Origin: Pseudoflavonifractor_A sp022772585
Lineage (GTDB): Bacteria; Bacillota; Clostridia; Oscillospirales; Oscillospiraceae
Length of the DNA stretch: 64,000 nt
Assembly (NCBI RefSeq): GCF_052065415.1
Contig: NZ_JBQHUB010000004.1
Coordinates: 1 to 64,000, forward strand
Reading direction: 5' to 3'
In this document: piece by piece, positions 17,328 to 24,429 of the stretch
Layout: every line of letters begins with the position of its first letter
How positions within the stretch are numbered: position 1 is the first letter of the stretch
Program-made: the position numbers and the translations under genes
The notes under the pieces: generated by a model
Database searches by the model: none
Told to the model about the DNA's origin: nothing
Seen by the model: only the letters and a program-made list of their open reading frames with translations

Positions 17328-17617
17328 GCGCCGAAACGGCGCAGGAAATATTGCAATACGCGCAGATGAGGACAAGTAGCGCCCCATTCCCCTGCACAGA
17401 GAGCCGCCGTTTGGTGCAAGGCGGACAGGGACGGAGCGGGAAGATCACCTCGGAGCGTCCGGCTGAAGAGCAGTAGGCCCGGACGGCCGGCGGCCGTTAT
17501 ACCGCCCCCGTGCCAAAGGCACGGATTGAGGGGCCGCCCTGCGCGGCAAAAAGAGTGGTACCGCAGAGGTCATAAACGCCTTTGTCTCTTGTAAAGGAGA
17601 GACAAAGGCGTTTTTTT
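17328..17617 (+). promoter_or_regulatory. T-box riboswitch upstream of ileS
   Basis: The leader carries the T-box core AGAGTGGTACCGC at about 17552-17564, which pairs with the uncharged tRNA acceptor end. An intrinsic terminator follows (13-bp stem around 17576-17611, then T7). Upstream elements fit Stem I: GATGAGGACAAG near 17365 and an AGAGAG segment near 17400. A plausible isoleucine specifier ATC is at 17444-17446 (AGATCACC). Uncharged tRNA-Ile should favour antitermination and raise ileS expression. The specifier position is inferred from the downstream gene, not from a fold calculation. Confidence 0.9.
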
Positions 17618-17723
17618 GCCGCCCGCCCCGGACCGGAAGCGGATGGGCCCCGGAGCTGCCGGGCGGGATATCTGCCCAAGGAGAGGAAACAAAAAGTAAC
17701 GATATAACGGAGGAAAACGACCA

Positions 17724-20480
17724 ATGGATTACAACGAGACCGTACACCTGCCTCAGACCGACTTCCCCATGCGGGCGGGTCTGCCCAACCGTGAGCCGGG
17801 GATGCTCCAGCGCTGGAACGACATGGACCTGTACCATGAGATGCTGAAGAAGAACGAGGGCAAGCCCCTCTTCGCCCTCCACGACGGCCCTCCCTTCTCC
17901 AACGGCAACCTGCATATGGGCCACGCCCTGAACAAGTCCATCAAGGACTTCATCACCCGTATGTATGCCATGCGGGGCTACTACACCCCCTATATCCCCG
18001 GCTGGGACAACCATGGCATGCCCATCGAGTCCGCCATCATCAAGGAGCAGAAGCTCAACCGCAAGAACATGAGCGTGCCCGAGTTCCGCACCGCCTGCCA
18101 CAACTACGCTCAGAAGTATATCGACATCCAGATGGACGGCTTCAAGCGCATGGGCGTGCTGGCCGACTGGGAGCACCCCTACAAGACCATGGACCCCGGT
18201 TTTGAGGCCGAGGAGGTCAAGGTCTTTGGCGCGATGTACAAGAAGGGCTATATCTACAAGGGCCTCAAGCCCGTGTACTGGTGCCCCAAGGACGAGACCG
18301 CCCTGGCCGAGGCCGAGATCGAGTACCAGGACGATCCCTGTACCACCGTCTACGTCAAGTTCCAGGTGAAGGACGACCTGGGCAAGCTGGGCCAGTACGG
18401 CGATATTTCCAGGATGTACTTCGTCATCTGGACCACCACCATCTGGACCCTGCCCGGCAACCTGGCCATCGCCGTCCACCCCCGGGAGAGCTATGTGCTG
18501 GTCAAGGCCGATAACGGCGAGATGTATATCATGGCCGAGGCCCTGTGCGAGAAGGTCATGAAGATCGGCGGCTTTGAGCACTATGAGACTGTGGCCCGGT
18601 TCCAGGGCCAGGACTTTGAGTATATGCTGGCCCAGCACCCCTTCCTGGACAAGACCAGCCAGCTGTGCACCGCCGAGTACGTCACCATGGACTCCGGTAC
18701 CGGCTGCGTCCACACCGCCCCCGGCTTCGGCGCCGACGACTACGAGACCTGCAAGCGCTACAAGATGGAGATGGTGGTGCCCGTGGACGACCGGGGCCGC
18801 CACACCGAGTATGCCGGCAAGTACGCCGGCATGAAGACCGACGAGTCTAACCCTGTCATCCTGGCCGACATGAAGGAGAGCGGCGCCCTCTTCGCCAGTG
18901 AGGAGATCGTCCACTCCTATCCCCACTGCTGGCGCTGCAAGAGCCCCATCATCTTCCGGGCCACCCCCCAGTGGTTCTGCTCGGTGGACGCCTTTAAGGA
19001 AGAGGCCTGCGCCGCCTGCGACGACGTGCGCTGGGTCCCGGGCTGGGGCATCGACCGGATGAAGTCCATGATCCGGGAGCGCAACGACTGGTGCATCAGC
19101 CGCCAGCGCCGCTGGGGCCTGCCCATCCCCGTGTTCTACTGTGCCGAGTGCGGCAAGCCCGTCTGCACCGACGAGACCATTGAGGCCGTCAGCGCGCTCT
19201 TCGCCGAGAAGGGCTCCAACGCCTGGTACGAGATGGAGGCTGAGGATATCCTGCCCAAGGACTTCGTGTGCCCCCACTGCGGCAAGAATCACGGCTTCAC
19301 CAAGGAGGAGGACACCCTGGACGGCTGGTTCGACTCCGGCTCCACCCACTTCGCCTCCATGAAGAAGGACCAGGGCTTCTGGCCCGCCACCATGTACCTG
19401 GAGGGCCTGGACCAGTACCGCGGCTGGTTCCAGTCCAGCCTGCTCACCGCCGTGGGCGCGCTGGGCCAGGGCGCTCCCTTCAAGGAGTGCGTCACCCACG
19501 GCTGGACCGTGGACGGCGAGGGCAAGGCCATGCACAAGTCCCTGGGCAACGGTGTGGACCCCGCCGACATCTTCAAGAAGTACGGCGCCGACCTGCTGCG
19601 CCTGTGGGCCGGCTCCGCCGACTACCATGTGGACGTGCGCTGCTCCGACAAGATCTTCAAGCAGCTCAGCCAGAACTACCTGAAGTTCCGCAACACCGCC
19701 CGGTACTGCCTGGGCAACCTCTCCGGCTTCGACCCCAACCACCTGGTCGCGCCTGAGGACATGGTGGAGCTGGACCGATGGGCCGTCACCAAGCTCAACC
19801 AGCTCATTGAAAAGTGCTTCGCCGCCTATGACAACTACGAGTTCCACGTGGTGTCCCACGCCATCAACGACTTCTGCGTGGTGGAGCTGAGCTCCTTCTA
19901 TCTGGACATCATCAAGGACCGGCTCTACTGCGAGGAGAAGGACGGCCTCATCCGCCGCTCCGCCCAGACCGCCCTGTGGCTCATCCTGGACACCATCACC
20001 AAGCTCTTCGCCCCCATCCTGGCCTTTACCTGCGACGAGATCTGGCAGGCCATGCCCCACCGCCAGGGCGATGACGGCCGCAACGTGGTCCTCAACGAGA
20101 TGAACCAGCCCTTTGCCGGCTACGCGCTGGACGCGGAGACCATGGCCCGCTGGGACAAGGTCATCTCTGTCCGGGACGCGGTCAACGCAGCCCTGGAGAC
20201 CGCCCGCAATGAGAAGAAGATCGGCAAGAGCCTGGAGGCCATGGTGGCCGTCACCGTCCCCGCTGAGGATGCCTTCCTGGCCGATATGGACGCCGCCGAG
20301 CTGGCCGACCTCTTCATCGTCTCCCAGGCCCATGTGACCGTGGGCGGCGGGCTCTCGGTCTCGGTCAGCCAGGCCCGGGGCGAAAAGTGCCCCCGCTGCT
20401 GGAAGCACAGCGAGCACATCGGCGCCGAGGGCCATCACGCCCAGCTCTGCGACCGCTGCGCCCACGTGCTGGGCGAGTAA
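17724..20480 (+). CDS. ileS: isoleucyl-tRNA synthetase
   Basis: This 918-aa class I synthetase charges tRNA-Ile and edits misactivated valine. The HIGH motif appears as HMGHAL (about residue 73). The CP1 editing domain contains TTTIWTLPGN and DSGTGCVHTAPGFG. The KMSKS loop reads AMHKSLGN, a variant seen in some clostridial enzymes. The C-terminal zinc-binding end (CPRCWKHSEH ... LCDRCAHVL) is intact. An AACGGAGGA ribosome site precedes the ATG. The gene is controlled by the T-box leader and closed by a strong terminator. Confidence 0.97.
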   Translation: MDYNETVHLPQTDFPMRAGLPNREPGMLQRWNDMDLYHEMLKKNEGKPLFALHDGPPFSNGNLHMGHALNKSIKDFITRMYAMRGYYTPYIPGWDNHGMPIESAIIKEQKLNRKNMSVPEFRTACHNYAQKYIDIQMDGFKRMGVLADWEHPYKTMDPGFEAEEVKVFGAMYKKGYIYKGLKPVYWCPKDETALAEAEIEYQDDPCTTVYVKFQVKDDLGKLGQYGDISRMYFVIWTTTIWTLPGNLAIAVHPRESYVLVKADNGEMYIMAEALCEKVMKIGGFEHYETVARFQGQDFEYMLAQHPFLDKTSQLCTAEYVTMDSGTGCVHTAPGFGADDYETCKRYKMEMVVPVDDRGRHTEYAGKYAGMKTDESNPVILADMKESGALFASEEIVHSYPHCWRCKSPIIFRATPQWFCSVDAFKEEACAACDDVRWVPGWGIDRMKSMIRERNDWCISRQRRWGLPIPVFYCAECGKPVCTDETIEAVSALFAEKGSNAWYEMEAEDILPKDFVCPHCGKNHGFTKEEDTLDGWFDSGSTHFASMKKDQGFWPATMYLEGLDQYRGWFQSSLLTAVGALGQGAPFKECVTHGWTVDGEGKAMHKSLGNGVDPADIFKKYGADLLRLWAGSADYHVDVRCSDKIFKQLSQNYLKFRNTARYCLGNLSGFDPNHLVAPEDMVELDRWAVTKLNQLIEKCFAAYDNYEFHVVSHAINDFCVVELSSFYLDIIKDRLYCEEKDGLIRRSAQTALWLILDTITKLFAPILAFTCDEIWQAMPHRQGDDGRNVVLNEMNQPFAGYALDAETMARWDKVISVRDAVNAALETARNEKKIGKSLEAMVAVTVPAEDAFLADMDAAELADLFIVSQAHVTVGGGLSVSVSQARGEKCPRCWKHSEHIGAEGHHAQLCDRCAHVLGE

Positions 20481-20503
20481 GCGTTGATCTGCTGCCTCAT
20501 AAG

Positions 20504-20538
20504 AATCGCCCCCGGCTTTCGAAGCCGGGGGCGATTTT
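20504..20538 (+). terminator. intrinsic terminator of ileS
   Basis: A perfect GC-rich stem of about 16 bp (AATCGCCCCCGGCTT and its complement) with a 2-nt loop ends in TTTT, 24 nt after the ileS stop. Confidence 0.9.
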
Positions 20539-20542
20539 ACTA

Positions 20543-20802
20543 TAATGCGTACTGAACAAAGCTGATTGGCCTTGAAAGCCAAGGCTTACAAGGCCAATCA
20601 GCTTTGTTCGGGCGCAAGGTTTTTGGGCAAAACTGCCCAAAAACCTTGCACGTTCCGATGAAGCGCTGCGGCGCTTCATCGGAAATACGCATTGCAGCAA
20701 TGCCTGAATTCGATCAAAAGGTCTGAGAATGGCCCTTTTGATCGAATTGTGCGGCTGGTGCCGAACGAATAAACCGCAAAGCGGTTTATTCAGCAGACAT
20801 TA
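20543..20802. repeat. 260-bp palindromic element made of six perfect hairpins
   Basis: Six adjacent inverted repeats fill this stretch: 20554-20609 (21-bp stem), 20614-20649 (15-bp), 20655-20682 (12-bp), 20689-20703 (6-bp), 20707-20748 (15-bp) and 20767-20791 (11-bp, AAA loop). The ends match weakly as inverted termini: TAATGCGTACTGAA on the left, TAATGTCTGCTGAA read from the right. Bases 20681-20802 are related base for base to 32456-32577. No protein is encoded. The right end touches the stop codon of the neighbouring leftward gene. The element is probably a non-autonomous palindromic mobile repeat. Confidence 0.85.
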
Positions 20803-21258
20803 CTATGGGGATGTGTCTGCGCATTGGACGAGGAGCCCATCCAGCCAGAGCTCAATTCGATGCTCCTTCAAACGGACTACATAGTCTGCATTGTCCAGCC
20901 GCTCCGCGAATTGGAATATGTCGGTCCGCATTTCCTGTGGGGTAACAGGGCGGCTGGTTTGGAGACAAAAATTGGGCAGATAGTTCGGACGTGTGAAGGA
21001 GAGGTAGCAATAGTCCTCGTTGCCTTCTACCCAAAAAAGATGGAAGGTATCGGAGGAGCACTCTGTATAAGAACGAACAGAAGGAAAACCGGACGTCTCC
21101 TGAAGCAGGGCCTGAACAGCCGCAGCTGTTTCAAACCGCTGGGAGTCATAGCTGTGTTTCAGAACATACGGAATGAACCGGAACAGGATAACCGCGGCAT
21201 AGAGCGCAAGGGGGATAAGACCGCCTAAAAGCCGCTTTTGAAACGTGGTTAATTTCAT
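20803..21258 (-). CDS. hypothetical single-pass membrane protein
   Basis: This 151-aa protein is not recognised as a known family. One hydrophobic helix near the N-terminus (LLGGLIPLALYAAVILFRFIPYVL) is followed by a soluble domain of about 115 residues with several aromatic residues and two cysteines (CSSD, FCLQ). The ATG at 21258 is preceded by GGAGGG. Codon choice is less GC-biased than in neighbouring genes, which suggests recent acquisition. Its stop codon (20803-20805) directly abuts the palindromic element, so insertion may have trimmed or replaced the original 3' end. Confidence 0.65.
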   Translation of the reverse strand: MKLTTFQKRLLGGLIPLALYAAVILFRFIPYVLKHSYDSQRFETAAAVQALLQETSGFPSVRSYTECSSDTFHLFWVEGNEDYCYLSFTRPNYLPNFCLQTSRPVTPQEMRTDIFQFAERLDNADYVVRLKEHRIELWLDGLLVQCADTSP

Positions 21259-21378
21259 TTGACAACATCCCTCCGATCTGTATATCATTCATAAATATTG
21301 TACTATACTTCTGTATGCCCCGCAACGCCGGAACACCCAACAGGAAGGCAGGGATTTTCATCATTGCAGCATTGATTC

Positions 21379-21415
21379 AGCCGCCCCCCGGCAGATCCGG
21401 GGGCGGCTGTTTTTG
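21379..21415 (+). terminator. terminator-like hairpin with T-tract (plus strand)
   Basis: CAGCCGCCCCC pairs with GGGGGCGGCTG and is followed by TTTTT. No plus-strand gene is seen immediately upstream, so it may be a relic or may block antisense transcription. Confidence 0.5.
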
Positions 21416-21459
21416 ATCGGGGCGGTGCGGCGGGAGGAGACGGCGGGGCAAGGGATGGG

Positions 21460-21488
21460 AAAAAACGGCGGGGCGAGGGCGCCCCGCC
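21460..21488 (-). terminator. terminator of the zinc-ribbon gene
   Basis: On the minus strand a 9-bp stem GGCGGGGCG/CGCCCCGCC is followed by a run of six T. It begins at the stop codon of the gene at 21489-21671. Confidence 0.75.
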
Positions 21489-21671
21489 CTACCGTTTACG
21501 GGGAGGCGAAGGATTTGCCGGAGTCCAGTGGGGGCAGGTCTGGTCCCGGGTGCGTTTTTTGACCCGGGGGTATTTGCAGTGCCCGCAGGCCACCTCGTAG
21601 TAGCGTTCCCCCGACTTGCGGTAGTGCTGGGCAAAGTGCTCACAGGTGCCGCATACCTTTTCTTCTTCCAT
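21489..21671 (-). CDS. small zinc-ribbon-like protein
   Basis: The 60-aa product has five cysteines: CGTCEHF, then CGHCKYP, and a later single Cys in QTCPHW. This resembles a CxxC-CxxC zinc knuckle followed by a basic tail (PSPPRKR). AAAGGAGGGA precedes the ATG, so translation is credible. It is divergent from the ribbon-helix-helix gene and shares the operator-rich region 21672-21806. No named family is recognised; nucleic-acid binding is a guess from the zinc ribbon and basic tail. Confidence 0.7.
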   Translation of the reverse strand: MEEEKVCGTCEHFAQHYRKSGERYYEVACGHCKYPRVKKRTRDQTCPHWTPANPSPPRKR

Positions 21672-21683
21672 GGTATCCCTCCT

Positions 21684-21770
21684 TTATGACGTCATTATAA
21701 CGCTATCAAACATAGGAGTCAACGCTAAAATGACGTAATTATTGCGTTATTGTTTTATTACGTCATTTTG
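21684..21770. promoter_or_regulatory. tandem and inverted TGACGT operator sites
   Basis: Two direct repeats of about 20 bp share TGACGT-n-ATTAT-nn-CG-n-TAT, one starting near 21689 and the other near 21731. The second is the left arm of a perfect 13-bp inverted repeat, AAAATGACGTAAT with ATTACGTCATTTT, at 21727-21770. The right arm overlaps the promoter of the gene at 21807. Repeated short half-sites of this kind suit a ribbon-helix-helix regulator; the neighbouring 57-aa protein is the obvious candidate. Confidence 0.65.
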
Positions 21771-21777
21771 ATATAAT
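21750..21777 (+). promoter_or_regulatory. promoter of the RHH-lspA-rluD-HAD operon
   Basis: TTGTTT (21750-21755), 16 nt, TATAAT (21772-21777), overlapping the right arm of the operator palindrome and 29 nt before the ATG at 21807. Confidence 0.65.
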
Positions 21778-21806
21778 TATGATATCATTTACAGGGAGGG
21801 ACATAT

Positions 21807-21980
21807 ATGTCTGTCTCGTATAACTTCCCCCTCCGTTTGGATGACGAGCTGCGGGAAAAGCTGCGCTATATCGCGGCGCAGAACAGCCGGTCTCTCAATA
21901 AAGAGATCGAATATCTTGTAAAGAAGCACGTAGAGGCCTATGAAAAAGAACACGGCCCCATCGCCGTGCCCAAGGAGTAA
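21807..21980 (+). CDS. ribbon-helix-helix (Arc/CopG-like) DNA-binding protein
   Basis: The 57-aa product starts MSVSYNFPLRLDDELREKLRYIA. A short beta strand (FPLRL) is followed by two helices (DDELREKLRYIAAQN and SLNKEIEYLVKKHVEAYEKE), the Arc/MetJ-type fold that dimerises and reads DNA with the strand pair. GGGAGGGA lies before the ATG. It starts just downstream of the TGACGT repeats and ends 6 nt before lspA, so it is co-transcribed with lspA and probably autoregulates. It could also be an orphan antitoxin, but no toxin gene is present. Confidence 0.8.
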   Translation: MSVSYNFPLRLDDELREKLRYIAAQNSRSLNKEIEYLVKKHVEAYEKEHGPIAVPKE

Positions 21981-21986
21981 CCGCCC

Positions 21987-22472
21987 ATGCTCTATGCTGT
22001 GATCGTGATTTTCTGTGTGGCGCTGGACCAGCTGGTGAAATATCTGGTCCGGGCCAACATCCCCCTGGGGGAGTCCATCCCCTTCCTCCCCCACATCATG
22101 GACCTGACCTATATTCGGAACACGGGGGCCGCCTTCTCCATGCTCAGCCGGCACACCTGGCTTTTGACGCTGGTGTCGCTGGCCGCGTCGGCGGCGGTGG
22201 CGGTGCTGATGGTGAAGGTGTTCCGCCACCCCTGGGGGCGGCTGCCCCTGGCCCTGGTGCTGGCGGGAGCGGTGGGCAACCTCATCGACCGGGCGGCCTT
22301 CGGCTTTGTCACCGACATGTTTGAGACGACCTTCATCGACTTCGCCGTGTTCAACGTGGCGGATATCTGCGTGGTGGTGGGGGGCATCGCCTTCTGCCTG
22401 TACTATCTCTTCCTCTACGAGAAGCTGGAGGGAAAGGAGAGCGGCCATGACGCCCCTGCAGCTGACGGCTGA
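21987..22472 (+). CDS. lspA: lipoprotein signal peptidase
   Basis: This aspartyl protease removes signal peptides from prolipoproteins after diacylglyceryl transfer. At 161 aa with four membrane helices it has the usual size. The conserved blocks are N-x-GAAFS (IRNTGAAFSML), GNLIDR (first catalytic Asp) and FNVADI (second catalytic Asp). The ribosome site AAGGAG is inside the end of the upstream RHH gene. The last 26 nt overlap rluD, so translation is coupled. Lipoproteins encoded nearby (for example at 46131) would be among its substrates. Confidence 0.95.
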   Translation: MLYAVIVIFCVALDQLVKYLVRANIPLGESIPFLPHIMDLTYIRNTGAAFSMLSRHTWLLTLVSLAASAAVAVLMVKVFRHPWGRLPLALVLAGAVGNLIDRAAFGFVTDMFETTFIDFAVFNVADICVVVGGIAFCLYYLFLYEKLEGKESGHDAPAADG

Positions 22473-23361
22473 CCGTGCCGGCGAGCGGGCCGACGCCTTC
22501 CTGGCCCGGGTGCTGCCCGAGCTGACCCGCTCCGCCGCCCAGCGGCTGATGGAGGAGGGCCGGGTAGCCCGGAACGGCGCGCCGGTGAAGAAAAATGACA
22601 AAACGGCGGCGGGAGACGTGTTCACCGTGATCCTCCCCGACCCCGCCCCGGTGGACATCGCGCCCCAGGACATCCCCCTGGACGTGGTGTATGAGGACGC
22701 CGATGTGATCGTGGTCAACAAGCCGGTGGGCATGGTGGTCCACCCGGCGCCGGGTCACCCGGACGGGACGCTGGTCAACGCCCTGCTCCACCACTGCGGG
22801 GAGGGCCTGTCCGGCATCAATGGGGAGCTGCGCCCCGGCATCGTCCACCGCATCGACCGGGACACCTCCGGCCTTATCATCGCGGCCAAGAACGACTTTG
22901 CCCACCTCTCCCTGGCCGAACAGCTCCAGGACCACAGCCTGTACCGGGAGTACGAGGCGGTGTGCGTGGGCGGACTGAAGGAGGACGCGGGGACCGTCAG
23001 CGCTCCCATTGGCCGGCATCATACCGACCGGAAGAAGATGGCCGTTGACCACCTCCACGGCCGGGCGGCGGTGACCCACTGGACGGTGCTGGAGCGGTTC
23101 TCCGGCTATACCCACATCCAGTGCCGGCTGGAGACCGGCCGTACCCACCAGATCCGGGTCCACATGGCCTCCATCGGCCATCCGCTGCTGGGAGATGTGG
23201 TCTACGGCAGCAAGCATCCTTACCCCGGCCTGGCGGGACAGTGCCTCCACGCCCGGCGGCTCTCCTTCGTCCATCCCCGCACCGGGGAGCGGGTGACGGT
23301 GGAGTGCCCCCTGCCCGACTGGTTCCGGGCCGTGCTGGAGAAGCTGCGGCGCATGGGGTAA
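22447..23361 (+). CDS. rluD: RluA/RluD-family pseudouridine synthase
   Basis: The 304-aa enzyme isomerises uridines in rRNA. An S4 RNA-binding domain comes first (RADAFLARVLPELTRSAAQRLMEEGRVARNG). The catalytic domain follows with HRIDRDTSGL (catalytic Asp), VVNKPVGMVVHP and the end motif GRTHQIRVH. The ATG at 22447 lies in the lspA tail with GGAAAGGAGAG ahead of it. The name rluD is given for the usual lspA-rluD pairing in Firmicutes; the exact rRNA position is not proven. Confidence 0.9.
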   Translation: MTPLQLTADRAGERADAFLARVLPELTRSAAQRLMEEGRVARNGAPVKKNDKTAAGDVFTVILPDPAPVDIAPQDIPLDVVYEDADVIVVNKPVGMVVHPAPGHPDGTLVNALLHHCGEGLSGINGELRPGIVHRIDRDTSGLIIAAKNDFAHLSLAEQLQDHSLYREYEAVCVGGLKEDAGTVSAPIGRHHTDRKKMAVDHLHGRAAVTHWTVLERFSGYTHIQCRLETGRTHQIRVHMASIGHPLLGDVVYGSKHPYPGLAGQCLHARRLSFVHPRTGERVTVECPLPDWFRAVLEKLRRMG

Positions 23362-23392
23362 AGCCCCTTATCAAGCGGAAGAGGTGATCCCT

Positions 23393-24205
23393 TTGGGAAA
23401 ATTCGACGGTGTGCTGCTGGCCACCGATTTTGACGATACGCTCTATGACGATCAGGTAAAAGTTTCGGAGGAGAACCGGCGGGCGGTGGAGTACTTCGTG
23501 AAAGAGGGAGGCCGGTTCACCGTGGCCACCGGGCGGGCCCGGCCCGCCTTTGCCCCCTGCTTCGGCCTGGCGCCCATCAACGCGCCGGTGATCCTGTCCA
23601 ACGGCTCGGCCTTGCACGACTACCGCACCGGGGAGACGGTGTATGAGACCTTCCTCCCCCAGCGGGTTCTGGGGGACCTGATGGAGCTGACCTTCGTGGT
23701 GCCCCAGGTGGGGTTTGAGGCCTATCACGGGGACGACATCTACCTCCACAACCCCAACGTCATCACCCGCAACCACCTCAGGCGCATCGGCGCACGGGGG
23801 GAGGAGAAGGCCATCCGGGATATCCCCGGCCCCCTGTCCAAGGTTCTGCTGGAGCACGACCGCCGCTCCGTTCTGGACCGGGCCCGGAAGTACATCCTGG
23901 ACCGGTGGGGGGAGCACTATGAGGCCATCTTCTCCAACCAGGTGCTGCTGGAGCTCACCGCCAAGGGGAGCAATAAGGGCGGCATGGTGCTGGAGCTGGC
24001 CAGGCGGCTGGGCATTTCCCGGGAACATATCTACTGCGTGGGGGACAACGAGAACGACATCCCCATGCTGGCCGTGTCGGCCATCCCCTTCGCCCCGGCC
24101 AACAGCGCCCCGGCGGTGAAGGAGTGGGGCGCCCGGATGGTGTCCTCCTGCGGCGAGAGCTGCATCGCCCAGGTCATCTCCATCCTGGATGAGATCTACC
24201 CCTGA
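23393..24205 (+). CDS. Cof-type HAD-family hydrolase
   Basis: This 270-aa phosphatase of the Cof/IIB HAD subfamily acts on sugar phosphates or nucleotides in most members. Motif I is DFDDTLYDD (nucleophile Asp), motif II VATGRARP, a lysine lies in the cap region, and motif IV is GDNENDIPML. The likely start is the TTG at 23393, placed just after AGAGGTGAT; a GTG at 23384 is in frame but overlaps that site. It is the last gene of the lspA operon and is followed by a strong terminator. The substrate is unknown. Confidence 0.87.
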   Translation: MGKFDGVLLATDFDDTLYDDQVKVSEENRRAVEYFVKEGGRFTVATGRARPAFAPCFGLAPINAPVILSNGSALHDYRTGETVYETFLPQRVLGDLMELTFVVPQVGFEAYHGDDIYLHNPNVITRNHLRRIGARGEEKAIRDIPGPLSKVLLEHDRRSVLDRARKYILDRWGEHYEAIFSNQVLLELTAKGSNKGGMVLELARRLGISREHIYCVGDNENDIPMLAVSAIPFAPANSAPAVKEWGARMVSSCGESCIAQVISILDEIYP

Positions 24206-24237
24206 GCATAGCGTCGACCGGACAGAGACAGAACGGA

Positions 24238-24274
24238 GTTTCCCCCGCGCCTTCGGGTGCGGGGGAAACTTTTT
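24238..24274 (+). terminator. intrinsic terminator after the HAD gene
   Basis: Stem GTTTCCCCCGC with GCGGGGGAAAC, followed by TTTTT, 33 nt after the stop codon. Confidence 0.9.
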
Positions 24275-24429
24275 GCCAAAAGAGAAGAAAAAATTTTGAA
24301 GATGTACAGAAAAATATGAAAATGTAACCGGGATGTAACCGCGGGATGCTATGATAGAGTCACAACAAGAGAAAAAGTAAAATAAAAACGGATAAATGTG
24401 TGACTATATAAGAAAGAGGAGAATGAATC
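24275..24429 (+). promoter_or_regulatory. upstream region of the LPxTG gene with a repeated TGTAACC motif
   Basis: ATGTAACCGGG is followed at once by ATGTAACCGCGGG, directly before a -10-like TATGAT near 24351. The spaced direct repeats in place of a good -35 box suggest an activator site. An AAAGAGGAG ribosome site precedes the ATG at 24430. Confidence 0.4.

Noticed and set aside
17299..17328. The small inverted repeat after divIVA as its terminator
   Set aside because: The stem is short and lacks a T-tract; it overlaps the ileS promoter, which is near consensus.
17445..20582. A 1045-codon open frame antisense to ileS
   Set aside because: A shadow of codon bias; it also crosses the T-box leader and the terminator, which are well supported.
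21807..21980. Ribbon-helix-helix protein as the antitoxin of a toxin-antitoxin pair
   Set aside because: The adjacent gene in the operon is lspA, and no toxin-sized frame with a ribosome site lies next to it.
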